Below the pieces are notes generated by a model. The model ran no database searches and was not told the origin of the DNA. It was given only the letters and a program-made list of their open reading frames with translations. DNA of 62,691 nucleotides from CAWKDC01 sp964383495 (lineage in GTDB: Bacteria; Pseudomonadota; Gammaproteobacteria; JABCZS01), in contig CAYLHG010000008.1 of assembly GCA_964383495.1 (NCBI GenBank), forward strand, positions 1 to 62,691, given 5' to 3'. Of the stretch, positions 24,760 through 33,081 are shown one piece after another; within the stretch, counting starts at the first letter, position 1; each line of letters opens with the position of its first letter. The position numbers and the translations under genes are program-made.

Positions 24760-25279
24760 TATACCGCTTGATACTCTCCACAATTTCTTTTTTCGCCGCT
24801 GCTGTATCTCCCCAGCCGGCGATTTTAACCCACTTACCTGGTTCTAATTTTTTGTAGTATTCAAAAAAATGCTCGATTTGCGCAATCAACATTTCATCTA
24901 TATCTTCTTTGCTTTGTACTTTTGAGTAATGGCGAGAAAGTTTATCGACCGGCACCGCCAGAATTTTATTATCATGACCAGATTCATCTTCCATATTCAA
25001 CATGGCTATAGGGCGTACGCGCACGACCGCCCCCCACATTACAGGAAAAGGCGTTATGACTAGCACATCTGCTGGGTCGCCATCGAGTGCAAGCGTATGC
25101 GGGATATAGCCGTAATTACAGGGATAACGCATGCCGGTTGCAATGAACCGATCAACAAACAATGCCCCACTTTTTTTGTCCATTTCATATTTGATAGGAT
25201 CCGCATTGGCAGGAATCTCAATGACCACATTGACTTCGTCGGGTGCGCGATCGCCGGTAGTTATAAAATCAAGATTCAT
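24755..25279 (-). CDS. ppa: Inorganic pyrophosphatase
   Basis: Family I soluble pyrophosphatase, hydrolysing PPi to phosphate. The 174-residue length is typical of the bacterial hexameric enzyme. Signatures are VVIEIPANADPIKYEMDK, RYPCNYGYIPHTLALDGDPA with the metal-binding DGDPADVLV, and KILAVPVDK. It is monocistronic and divergent from the recombinase-like gene. The window also encodes a PPi-type phosphofructokinase, which would compete for the same pyrophosphate. Confidence 0.97.
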   Translation of the reverse strand: MNLDFITTGDRAPDEVNVVIEIPANADPIKYEMDKKSGALFVDRFIATGMRYPCNYGYIPHTLALDGDPADVLVITPFPVMWGAVVRVRPIAMLNMEDESGHDNKILAVPVDKLSRHYSKVQSKEDIDEMLIAQIEHFFEYYKKLEPGKWVKIAGWGDTAAAKKEIVESIKRYK

Positions 25280-25394
25280 GCTATTCTCTCCTTCATGTAA
25301 AACAGCGGCGCCATTTTATCACAGCTGCACTTAAAAGACACAAAAACCTTTTCTAATAGACTACAATTAGGGCTTATGCAACATGAGGGATAAT

Positions 25395-26534
25395 ATGAGC
25401 AGCTCAAAAGTCGTGGGATATTGCTGGCATCCAGCCGAGGATGAGGGCCTCCCTTCTGTAGAAGAACAAAAACAAGCCATTGTGGAATATTGTGGGCAAG
25501 AAAAGCGAGTGCATCATTATTTTGTTGAAGCGGGTGGAGAGAAAAAACATCGGGAATTTCCTCAGTTTTTACGTGCCATCATGACAGCAAGACAAGAGGA
25601 CGCTGAATTAGTGGTTGCTGAGCTAGCTTATCTAGCGCGTTACCCAGGGTTTACTGATCCACTATTGGCTTCAGGCGTTCGTTTCAAATGCCTCGATCAA
25701 CCCCGTATCGATCATCATACATTGATGGCGGTTGTAGAATATGCGAGGTATCATCAAAAAAGACACAGCGAGCGTATTCGGCAAGGGTTAGACCAAACCT
25801 TAGCGCAGCTGGGCAATCCCCATGCTATGCAAGAAATTTCAAAAGTAAATAAACCAAAAACAGAAAGCGCTATTTTATTTGCGTTAGTATTAGGGCCTAT
25901 TATTGGGTATTACCGTGTGAGAGGGCACTCTCAACGCAAGATGATGACATTACTCAATGAGGAAGGTTTTTTGGCGCCCGAAGGGGGGCCTTGGGTGTTG
26001 AGCCAATTACAGAAAGTGTTGGAACGGATTGATTTAAATAATTTAGCGTTGGATTTATCTGAAACACTGGATGAGTTCCAGACGAAAGGTTACACGCCTG
26101 CCCAAATGGTAAAAGCACTGAAGCTCATGCAAGTGCGAACTATCAGTCGCGAGCAAGAATGGGACGAATATGCGTTGCATAAAGTGGTTGAGCGGCTAGA
26201 CAATATTCGGGAAATTCTAGATTTTAATCAATTTGTATTGGAGCAATATCCTGAAATGTTGCGGCTACACACGCAAGGGCACACGCTAAAGGAAATGGCG
26301 CAACAGTTAACCATGATGCGTGTTCCTCTGCCGCAGCGTTTGGTGTGGGAATTGGAGCAAGATAAGGTTGCAGGAAATGCCATGGCAACGGATTATTGGG
26401 ACGCTGCAAATGTGAATGTGGTGATGAGGCTAGCACAAAGACGTAAAGAAGACATTGAAAACTATATTCATCCCGATACTCTCGCGCGTGCCGAGGCGTT
26501 ATTTAGGGAGTTTTTGGAAGAAACGCAACGTTAA
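25395..26534 (+). CDS. Serine-recombinase-like protein lacking the catalytic serine motif
   Basis: The N-terminal ~130 residues have the outline of a resolvase domain: VVGYCWHPAEDEGLPSVEEQ corresponds to the YxRVSxxxQ...SxExQ start, followed by an AxxxAELVVAELAYLARYP-like strand-helix. The nucleophilic Ser of the YxRVS motif is not there (GYCWHPAE), and the Arg residues of the active site are not obvious. The C-terminal part has helix-rich segments (YYRVRGHSQRKMMTLLNEEG and further repeats) like the DNA-binding half of large recombinases. It is probably a catalytically dead recombinase relative, perhaps a DNA-binding regulator. The start at 25395 follows GAGGGATA. It directly precedes icmW. 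Confidence 0.6.
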   Translation: MSSSKVVGYCWHPAEDEGLPSVEEQKQAIVEYCGQEKRVHHYFVEAGGEKKHREFPQFLRAIMTARQEDAELVVAELAYLARYPGFTDPLLASGVRFKCLDQPRIDHHTLMAVVEYARYHQKRHSERIRQGLDQTLAQLGNPHAMQEISKVNKPKTESAILFALVLGPIIGYYRVRGHSQRKMMTLLNEEGFLAPEGGPWVLSQLQKVLERIDLNNLALDLSETLDEFQTKGYTPAQMVKALKLMQVRTISREQEWDEYALHKVVERLDNIREILDFNQFVLEQYPEMLRLHTQGHTLKEMAQQLTMMRVPLPQRLVWELEQDKVAGNAMATDYWDAANVNVVMRLAQRRKEDIENYIHPDTLARAEALFREFLEETQR

Positions 26535-26621
26535 TGTTATGTAGCGTGCTAGACTGAAGAGTAGTTGTGTAGGGTCGCGAGGATTTTTTGCGTGTCCGTG
26601 CGCCCAATGAAGAGGATCGCT

Positions 26622-27068
26622 ATGCCAGATTTATCCCCCAGTGCTGTTGCAAAACATTGGCAGGAAAAGCATGATTATGCGTTGTATCGCATTATCTCAA
26701 CCATGGAAGCAGTGGAGTCATGGTCTTTGGACGGAGATCCTGAGTATGAGACGCTTCTGAGCGAAATTGCTGTTGCGGTGGATAATTTAACAAAGTTTGC
26801 TGTCGGGGAAGAAGAAAGCTTTATTAAGTTTTTCAATTCACTTAAGGCAAGCCGGGCGTTACGTTTATTGCAGGCGCTTGATCAGTTGATGCCAGGTAGT
26901 GCGTCGAAATTACTCGTATTTGCTGAGGTAGCCAGTAGTAGTAAGGAAGATACGCCAGGTTTCTTTTTGAATCGAAACCTTGTATTCGAACGGTTGCAGT
27001 TATTAGGCCGTATTTTTGCTCCAGAGCGGTTTCGGCTGGTGATGGCAGCGCTGGAAAAGGCGGAATAG
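26622..27068 (+). CDS. icmW: Dot/Icm type IVB secretion adaptor IcmW
   Basis: Small acidic cytoplasmic chaperone that, with IcmS, docks effectors onto the DotL coupling complex. The 148 residues match remembered Legionella IcmW (151 aa) along the whole length: MPDLS start, YRIISTMEAVESWSLDGDPE, LRLLQALDQLMPGSASKLL, GFFLNRNLVFERLQLLGRIF and the end LVMAALEKAE. The ATG at 26622 preceded by AGAGG gives the conserved N-terminus. It is the first gene of the left Dot/Icm block, 87 bases after the recombinase-like gene. Confidence 0.95.
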   Translation: MPDLSPSAVAKHWQEKHDYALYRIISTMEAVESWSLDGDPEYETLLSEIAVAVDNLTKFAVGEEESFIKFFNSLKASRALRLLQALDQLMPGSASKLLVFAEVASSSKEDTPGFFLNRNLVFERLQLLGRIFAPERFRLVMAALEKAE

Positions 27069-27179
27069 GCAAAATAGGCATCTTATTTTTGGTTGTATCT
27101 CAGTCTTCCAGCCTTATAGCATGAAAGCTGTGTGGTAATTCAGTTGGTTGAATGGTCACAAATGGGGGTCACGAACAAC

Positions 27180-27650
27180 ATGCGCCATATTTTATTAACT
27201 ATCTTATTAACGAGTTTCATTCCTATGGTATGGGCAGCCAGCACGTCTGTTCCCACGGGAGTTTCAGGGCTAAATGGCCTATTGCAAGGGGCGTTGGCTC
27301 AACAAGCTCATGTTGTGACCGGCCCGCCTAAATGCCAACCCAGTAATTACTCCAACACGCCTTACCGTAAGGCATGCCCCTGTAACCGCGCAACAGATGC
27401 GTGCGCACAAACATTCACGAACCGCTTAACCGCCCATTATCAAAATGGCATGGCAGGTCATAAGCAGGCTGTAAACCCTTCAGCGCCGGGCGTGGGGGTC
27501 ACGCCTTCTCCCACACAACCTTGTTATCTCACCCAGGGGTGCGATGGTTTTGAAAAAACATGGCTGCAATTAATGGGTACTACACAGGCCCAAGGGCTAC
27601 GGACTCGCGTGATTTATTATGATCCCTCTGCGCGTCCTTGGGTAAAATAA
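27180..27650 (+). CDS. Exported cysteine-rich protein between icmW and icmX
   Basis: A protein of about 156 residues with a clear signal peptide (RHILLTILLTSFIPMVWA, cleavage before AST). The mature part has cysteines in KCQPSNY, KACPCNRATDACAQ and PCYLTQGCDGF, which would form periplasmic disulfides. A Pro/Ser/Thr linker lies between the Cys clusters, and the C-terminus is TRVIYYDPSARPWVK. I do not recognise the family, and I know no equivalent between icmW and icmX in Legionella. Starts at 27132 or 27162 would spoil the signal peptide. The position, 14 bases before icmX, suggests a periplasmic part of the secretion system (inference). Confidence 0.7.
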   Translation: MRHILLTILLTSFIPMVWAASTSVPTGVSGLNGLLQGALAQQAHVVTGPPKCQPSNYSNTPYRKACPCNRATDACAQTFTNRLTAHYQNGMAGHKQAVNPSAPGVGVTPSPTQPCYLTQGCDGFEKTWLQLMGTTQAQGLRTRVIYYDPSARPWVK

Positions 27651-27663
27651 TGGAGGAAAGAGA

Positions 27664-28713
27664 ATGAAGCAGTTTTTAACGGTCATGGTTATGAGTGGTG
27701 TAGTCTGTTTGTTGGGCATGCACACATTACCTATTTATGCTGCCAATAGCAATAATAATTCTTCAAACGGAAGCATTAAAGAGCTCATTGATACGGAAAA
27801 ATTATTATTTCAAGATTTAAAATATTATCTTGGTGTAGTTTCTGCTGAAAATGCGAGCGCGCAAAATTTATTGTTGTATATGATGCCGCCTTATAATGAT
27901 ATTAGCCAAGCGATGGGTGGTAACATTCTGTCTGCAGAAGAAACAAGCCAGCAAGGGCAAGAGCAGTATTTGCGTGCAATGGCAGATTATAATGCCTACA
28001 CGCCGCAAGAAACTGACGACACTTTTCTTGCATTGCGTTTAAAATATTGTGGAAAAGCACAAAAAGGTGCAAAAAATATTTGTGAGTACACGTTGCCGGA
28101 TATAGGAAATGATGTATTAGCATCAAGTTTTATCAATACAATGGCTTATGAAGATGATGCCGATCAAAACGCTGCTTATCAATATATTGCCAGTTTAACA
28201 AATCCAGAACCCGAGAATTACGATCCTAAAAAAATCTATTATGATCCTGATGATTTGTCGAAAGGTATTACACCTGATGGCAAAAAATATTTAGTGCGTG
28301 TTTTTCGTACCATGCCTTTATTATCCTTGGCGCAAAATTCATTTTTAGCGCTTTACACAGAGCGTTATCGTTTGCCTAATAGTGCGCAGGATTTGCCTAT
28401 TGGAAAAGACGGTGCAGCCAGTATCATGGAAATGTTGAAATATGAGGCGACACGGCGTTATTCTAATGCCGATTGGTATGATGCCATGAATAAATTATCC
28501 AATGTAGGCGTAGCGCGTGAACAAGCTAACATTAATGCTTTCCAAGCATTTATGGCTTTTAAGCAATATGAGCAAATGAGCCGTGTTGAGGCCTTATTGG
28601 CAGCGCAAGTAGCATTACTGGTGCAAATAAATTCACAGGGGGCACAAGCAGAAGCTGCAGCTCCTGCGGTTAATACAGAAGAGTTGTCCAATAGTGTGAC
28701 CGGAGGGTCATGA
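27664..28713 (+). CDS. icmX: IcmX-like periplasmic Dot/Icm protein
   Basis: A 349-residue exported protein with signal peptide (KQFLTVMVMSGVVCLLGMHT then LPIYAAN). It has an Asn/Ser-rich start, a Cys pair (LKYCGKAQKGAKNICEY), and helical C-terminal segments (NAFQAFMAFKQYEQMSRVEA) ending in a low-complexity tail. Length and detailed sequence differ from Legionella IcmX (about 466 aa). The call rests mainly on the position next to icmW and icmV, as in Legionella and Coxiella, and on the export signal. It overlaps the next gene by ATGA. Confidence 0.6.
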   Translation: MKQFLTVMVMSGVVCLLGMHTLPIYAANSNNNSSNGSIKELIDTEKLLFQDLKYYLGVVSAENASAQNLLLYMMPPYNDISQAMGGNILSAEETSQQGQEQYLRAMADYNAYTPQETDDTFLALRLKYCGKAQKGAKNICEYTLPDIGNDVLASSFINTMAYEDDADQNAAYQYIASLTNPEPENYDPKKIYYDPDDLSKGITPDGKKYLVRVFRTMPLLSLAQNSFLALYTERYRLPNSAQDLPIGKDGAASIMEMLKYEATRRYSNADWYDAMNKLSNVGVAREQANINAFQAFMAFKQYEQMSRVEALLAAQVALLVQINSQGAQAEAAAPAVNTEELSNSVTGGS

Positions 28714-30170
28714 TGAACTTCAGAATGTTGCCAATATTACAAGCGAAACCATTAGCCATGACGATTGTCGCTATGCATGTTGTGCCGCTTATTTTATTGT
28801 TGGGAACAGAGCGTTTATGGATTACATTATTACCCAGTTTATTTGTATTGCTTATGCCATTATTTTTTATCTTATATAAAAAGAATCCGCTTTCTGAGGG
28901 GCAAAAACCATTGGCGCATATTTCTTGCATCAGCGGAAGCCTGAAAATAATGGTGATGGCATTGCTTAGTTTCTTGTTATTGTTTTTGATTTCTTATTTC
29001 AGTTTAAAATATCAGCCACTGATTCCAGAAAACACATCAGGCGCTTTATGGGTTGCGTTGCCTGGAAATGAAAATATTGCTTATGTATTACGTTTGTTTT
29101 TACAAATGTGGTTGTTTGCATTAGTGTGTGTGATGGCGGGCCGTTGGTTAACACGCGCGCCACATTTTTCAGGATTTTTATTGCGATTTTATGCCAAGAA
29201 AGATATTCTGCCGTGGTTGTTAGATTTCGTTGCCATTGGAGGTGTTTTTGCATTGGTTGGTGTTGTATTAACATTAGCATGCCAACAATTATTTTATTTG
29301 ATGGGAAAATTCATTGGATTAGAAACAGTTTTCACTTTCCCTCAAATGGGTATTTTCATCTTTTTATTAGCGATCTATATTTTGCATAAAAGCAGCTCCT
29401 TTACACAGCGTCTTGTTTATTTTGCAGGTAAATCTTATGGGAGTTTAACGTATGTTTACCTGGCTTTCATAGGTTTTTTAATAGCTGCGTGGGGATTAAC
29501 TCAAGTTGCCATTGCTGGGCTACCTGATGGGATGGCGGTAGAATTAGCACAAGCGATTGATATTCGTATCGCTTCATTAGATAGCTTTTCGCGATATTGG
29601 CCCATTGTTATCATCGGCTGCAGTTTATTTATGGTGGCTCCATTGAGTGTTTTATTATCTCGTGTGTTGCAAGCGTCCTCTGCTTCATTGTTATGGGTTG
29701 CGATAGGAGCACCCATCATATTAGCTGCTTGCTTTTTAATTGTATTCCCATCTGTGAATGAAGTTTTTTGGGCATGGGTTCCTTCTTTAAATTTTGCTAC
29801 CGTGTCTGTGACGGATGCGTTAGTATCACCTCCATTTAATGGATTCAGTATATTACTAATGCTTGTTGTAATAAGCTTGCTGTGTATGGTTGGGGCGAAA
29901 AGTGTATGGATAGCAAGCATGGTAGAAATGTCGCCCGATACGTTTGGACGACGTGAGCGTCGCTTCAGAGAAAATGCGGCAAGATTTTTTAAGTGGGTAT
30001 GCTTTGTGTATGCTGTATTCGGTGTGTTAGGGGTGTATGGATTAGCTTTTAATATTGGTATCTACGTTCCAAGCATGATCACATTATGTGCTGTATTAGT
30101 TGGGTTGGCATTGCAACGACGATTTACAAAGTCCTCACCTGTTAAAACATGTATGGAGGTAAATGGATAA
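28710..30170 (+). CDS. Polytopic membrane protein between icmX and icmV
   Basis: A 486-residue integral membrane protein with about 11-12 hydrophobic helices, for example MVMALLSFLLLFLISYFSLK, IFIFLLAIYILHK and the C-terminal VPSMITLCAVLVGLALQ. I do not recognise it with confidence; the layout faintly resembles BCCT-type transporters. It is tied to the Dot/Icm operon by overlaps on both sides: its ATG overlaps the icmX stop and its TAA shares one base with the icmV ATG. Such coupling suggests it is made with the secretion machinery, but it is not one of the canonical 25-odd components. Confidence 0.75.
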   Translation: MMNFRMLPILQAKPLAMTIVAMHVVPLILLLGTERLWITLLPSLFVLLMPLFFILYKKNPLSEGQKPLAHISCISGSLKIMVMALLSFLLLFLISYFSLKYQPLIPENTSGALWVALPGNENIAYVLRLFLQMWLFALVCVMAGRWLTRAPHFSGFLLRFYAKKDILPWLLDFVAIGGVFALVGVVLTLACQQLFYLMGKFIGLETVFTFPQMGIFIFLLAIYILHKSSSFTQRLVYFAGKSYGSLTYVYLAFIGFLIAAWGLTQVAIAGLPDGMAVELAQAIDIRIASLDSFSRYWPIVIIGCSLFMVAPLSVLLSRVLQASSASLLWVAIGAPIILAACFLIVFPSVNEVFWAWVPSLNFATVSVTDALVSPPFNGFSILLMLVVISLLCMVGAKSVWIASMVEMSPDTFGRRERRFRENAARFFKWVCFVYAVFGVLGVYGLAFNIGIYVPSMITLCAVLVGLALQRRFTKSSPVKTCMEVNG

Positions 30171-30613
30171 TGGCTGGATTTTTCAAAAGACGTGTTACTA
30201 AAGCAAAAGGTACGCTCAGTGACTGGATGGGGCTTGGGCTCATTGCCGGTGTTTTCCGATTAGTAAGAGATATTTTTGTTACTGTATTTATGCCAGGAAA
30301 GCGTGAAACAGAACCTGCAGAAACATTTGAAGAAGCGGTTGTACGCATGAAACTATCAAAAGCAGATTTAGAAGAACGTCAAAAAGTGTTTTTTGTACAG
30401 ACTATTTTGTATTTAATCATGGGGATATGTATTTTAGGGTACACTGTTTGGTTGGCTTTTACTAAACAATACACGGGGATGTTTCTTGCATTTTTGGTAG
30501 CAATGTTGTCTATGGCTTATGCGTTTCGCAGCCATTTTTGGCTTTTTCAATTGAAAAAGAAAAAACTGGGTTGCACGTTTAAAGAGTATTTGAATTCTTC
30601 TTTATCTTCATAA
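30170..30613 (+). CDS. icmV: Dot/Icm inner-membrane protein IcmV
   Basis: 147 residues with two central hydrophobic helices (VFFVQTILYLIMGICILGYT and FLAFLVAMLSMAYAFRS) and basic ends. The N-terminus GFFKRRVTKAKGTLSDWMGL and the order icmV-dotA match Legionella IcmV (151 aa). The start at 30170 is chosen over an in-frame ATG at 30149 because GGAGG lies at 30152-30156 and the short form matches the family N-terminus. It precedes dotA1 by 17 bases. Confidence 0.9.
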   Translation: MAGFFKRRVTKAKGTLSDWMGLGLIAGVFRLVRDIFVTVFMPGKRETEPAETFEEAVVRMKLSKADLEERQKVFFVQTILYLIMGICILGYTVWLAFTKQYTGMFLAFLVAMLSMAYAFRSHFWLFQLKKKKLGCTFKEYLNSSLSS

Positions 30614-30630
30614 AGATAGCGAGGCACATT

Positions 30631-33081
30631 ATGTGGAAGCGAATGTTATTGATGTTACTACTCCTAACACTTGGGGTAACGGCATTTGCTGCGCCTTCGA
30701 TAGGGACACAATTTCCTAGCATTTTTAAGCCTGCTGCAAACGATTTATCTATATGGTACTTAGGCAACATTTTTGGCAGTGATTTAATTCCAGGTGAAAA
30801 TGTTCCTGCACAAATGTTGTTATCTCGATTATTCAATATTTTTAACCAGGTGGCTCTGGCGGTAGGGATCATTATTTTAATTTATTATATTGTGGGCGGA
30901 ACGTTGTTGAGTGCCGCAGAAGGTAAGCCCATGGGAGAGAAGTGGAGTTCATTATGGATACCGGTGCGTATAGCCGGCGGTATTGGCATGTTGATTCCTA
31001 AAGCAGGTTCAGGTTATTGCATGGCACAGTATATTGTGGCATGGTTAGTGATTCAAGGCATTGGTGCAGCAGATAATGTTTGGAGCACTATGCTGGATTA
31101 TTTCAAAGCAGGTGGTGCCATTTACACGCAACAAGCGCCGCCCCAAACACCGACTGTTTATTCTTACGATAATATGAATTACACCTATTCGCTTCAATCA
31201 ACAGCAGCAATAGGCGGGGGCAGTTACGGTAAAAACAGTAATGAGTCTGTGTCTCTGATGCAAAATTTAGTATGCATGCAACAATATAACATTGACCCTG
31301 CACGTCAATTAGAAGAAACGCCTGCGCAATATCGTATGTATGTTAAAAATGTCGTGATGGGTAAATCACCTGCCACATTAATTATTTTTGGTGATCAACA
31401 ACATTATAAATATACTCCGCCTCAAGGTAATGGTGATTCTGTGCAAGATTTAAAAGAGATGCAAGGCGCAGAGTGTGGTGTGATACGTATTCGCCCAACA
31501 TCGAGTAATAAGAAACAGACTCAACAAGCTGTGCAGAATGGCCGTATTGTACAAGTATATAGTTTGGCGCTACAAAGAACAGCTGATAGTTTAAATAGAG
31601 TTGGATTGATTAAAGACATTGCTGCAGAATCATCTGATATTCGCTGGGATAGATATTTTTTGCCTGTCAATATTGCTACACAAACGTACATTAATAATAT
31701 TTCGCAATATTACAGTACACTTTATCCTGAAGGTGCGTCATCAACTGCGGCCTCACAACGATCTGGTGCGGTGACAAAGAGTTTAGATACCTTTAAAGAG
31801 TATGGCTGGATTTTAGCAGGGAATTATTACACATATTTATCGCATCTAGAAGCAAAAAACATGGAAGCTATTCCAACAACAGAATTTGTGACGCCTTCTC
31901 AAGCAAATATGACGATAGATTATGTGCCTAATGGAAGTGATAACCATGAAACAGATAAACAAATTCAAGCATTTTTTTCAGCATTCAAAGCAGATCCAGC
32001 TGCCATGTATACAGCACCTGATTCGGAATATGTTCAAGACCAGAAAGCTGCTGTGGCGTCGAAATCAGGAAAATCAAGTGGTAAAGTTTCTTCGCCATTG
32101 AAAAATGAGCAAATGCAAGAAATTCAAAAAGCTGTCGGCTCAACTAATAGTGACCAATTAACAGGTGTGACAGCAGATCGTGTCAAAGAGTTTATCAAAT
32201 ATTTATCAGGGGATCAAAAAGGTGCGTTGGTTAGTCAAGACCCCATTTTAGCTGCTTCAAAATATGGCAAAACATTGACCGAAGCTGCTATTGCCTTAAT
32301 GATCACTTTCGGCTCAGCGATGATGATTAGTGCATTTGCAGCGGCTACCTGTACGGGGCAATTACCATTTTGGCATGCATTGAATGCATTTTTTGCTGTC
32401 TTATCGCCCATGATGTTGGCGTTAGGTGCATTTATGTATGCTGAAGGAGCAGTATTGGGAATATTTATTCCTGTCATACCTTATTTGAATTTTTTAACCG
32501 GTGTTGTAGGGTTAACGCTACAAATTGTGGAAGCAATGGCGGCTGCACCGTTAGTCGCTGTAGGCTTAATTTTCCCAGGTACAAAAGAAGATATTTGGGG
32601 GCGTGCATCGCCTGCTTTAATGCTGACATTAAATTTATTTTTGAGACCTTCTTTGATGATCGTAGGTTTTGCTGCTGCAATGATTGTGACCTGGGTATTG
32701 GTAGAGCTATTAAATATTGGGTTTTTAACCATGGTCAGTGGTACCTTTAGAATAGAAAATATGTGGGGATTTGTGACCATCATGATGGCGTACACAGCCA
32801 TTTTCACATACGTTATTTCTGAAGCTTATTCATTGATCAATGTCGTACCGAATAAAGTATTGCATTGGATTGGTGGTGATCAATCGATGTCCGTCAAGGG
32901 TGCAGAAGAAGCTACGGGTGCCGCAAAACAAGGGGCAGAACAAGGTGGTCGTTCAGTGGCTGCAGGCGCAGCATTTGGACAAAAAGCGGATCTTTACCGC
33001 TCTTCTGCCAGTGCTAAGAAAGCTTTTGGTGGATCAGATGGAGGTGCAGAGGGTGGTGCTAAGAAAGGAGAAGAGCCATGA
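30631..33081 (+). CDS. dotA: DotA paralogue 1, polytopic Dot/Icm membrane protein
   Basis: An 816-residue inner-membrane protein. It has a signal-like N-terminus (WKRMLLMLLLLTLGVTAFA), a first helix pair (VALAVGIIILIYYIVGGTLL), and a large periplasmic domain of about 400 residues beginning around YSYDNMNYTYSLQS. A C-terminal group of helices includes MLALGAFMYAEGAVLGIFIP and MTLNLFLRPSLMIVGFAAAM, and the tail is Ala/Gly-rich and cytoplasmic. These blocks and the position after icmV identify DotA, although it is shorter than Legionella DotA (1048 aa). It overlaps the second copy by four bases. Confidence 0.9.
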   Translation: MWKRMLLMLLLLTLGVTAFAAPSIGTQFPSIFKPAANDLSIWYLGNIFGSDLIPGENVPAQMLLSRLFNIFNQVALAVGIIILIYYIVGGTLLSAAEGKPMGEKWSSLWIPVRIAGGIGMLIPKAGSGYCMAQYIVAWLVIQGIGAADNVWSTMLDYFKAGGAIYTQQAPPQTPTVYSYDNMNYTYSLQSTAAIGGGSYGKNSNESVSLMQNLVCMQQYNIDPARQLEETPAQYRMYVKNVVMGKSPATLIIFGDQQHYKYTPPQGNGDSVQDLKEMQGAECGVIRIRPTSSNKKQTQQAVQNGRIVQVYSLALQRTADSLNRVGLIKDIAAESSDIRWDRYFLPVNIATQTYINNISQYYSTLYPEGASSTAASQRSGAVTKSLDTFKEYGWILAGNYYTYLSHLEAKNMEAIPTTEFVTPSQANMTIDYVPNGSDNHETDKQIQAFFSAFKADPAAMYTAPDSEYVQDQKAAVASKSGKSSGKVSSPLKNEQMQEIQKAVGSTNSDQLTGVTADRVKEFIKYLSGDQKGALVSQDPILAASKYGKTLTEAAIALMITFGSAMMISAFAAATCTGQLPFWHALNAFFAVLSPMMLALGAFMYAEGAVLGIFIPVIPYLNFLTGVVGLTLQIVEAMAAAPLVAVGLIFPGTKEDIWGRASPALMLTLNLFLRPSLMIVGFAAAMIVTWVLVELLNIGFLTMVSGTFRIENMWGFVTIMMAYTAIFTYVISEAYSLINVVPNKVLHWIGGDQSMSVKGAEEATGAAKQGAEQGGRSVAAGAAFGQKADLYRSSASAKKAFGGSDGGAEGGAKKGEEP

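Noticed and set aside
25395..26534. Active site-specific recombinase defining a mobile island
   Set aside because: The catalytic Ser motif is missing, and no attachment-site repeats or adjacent tRNA gene were found.
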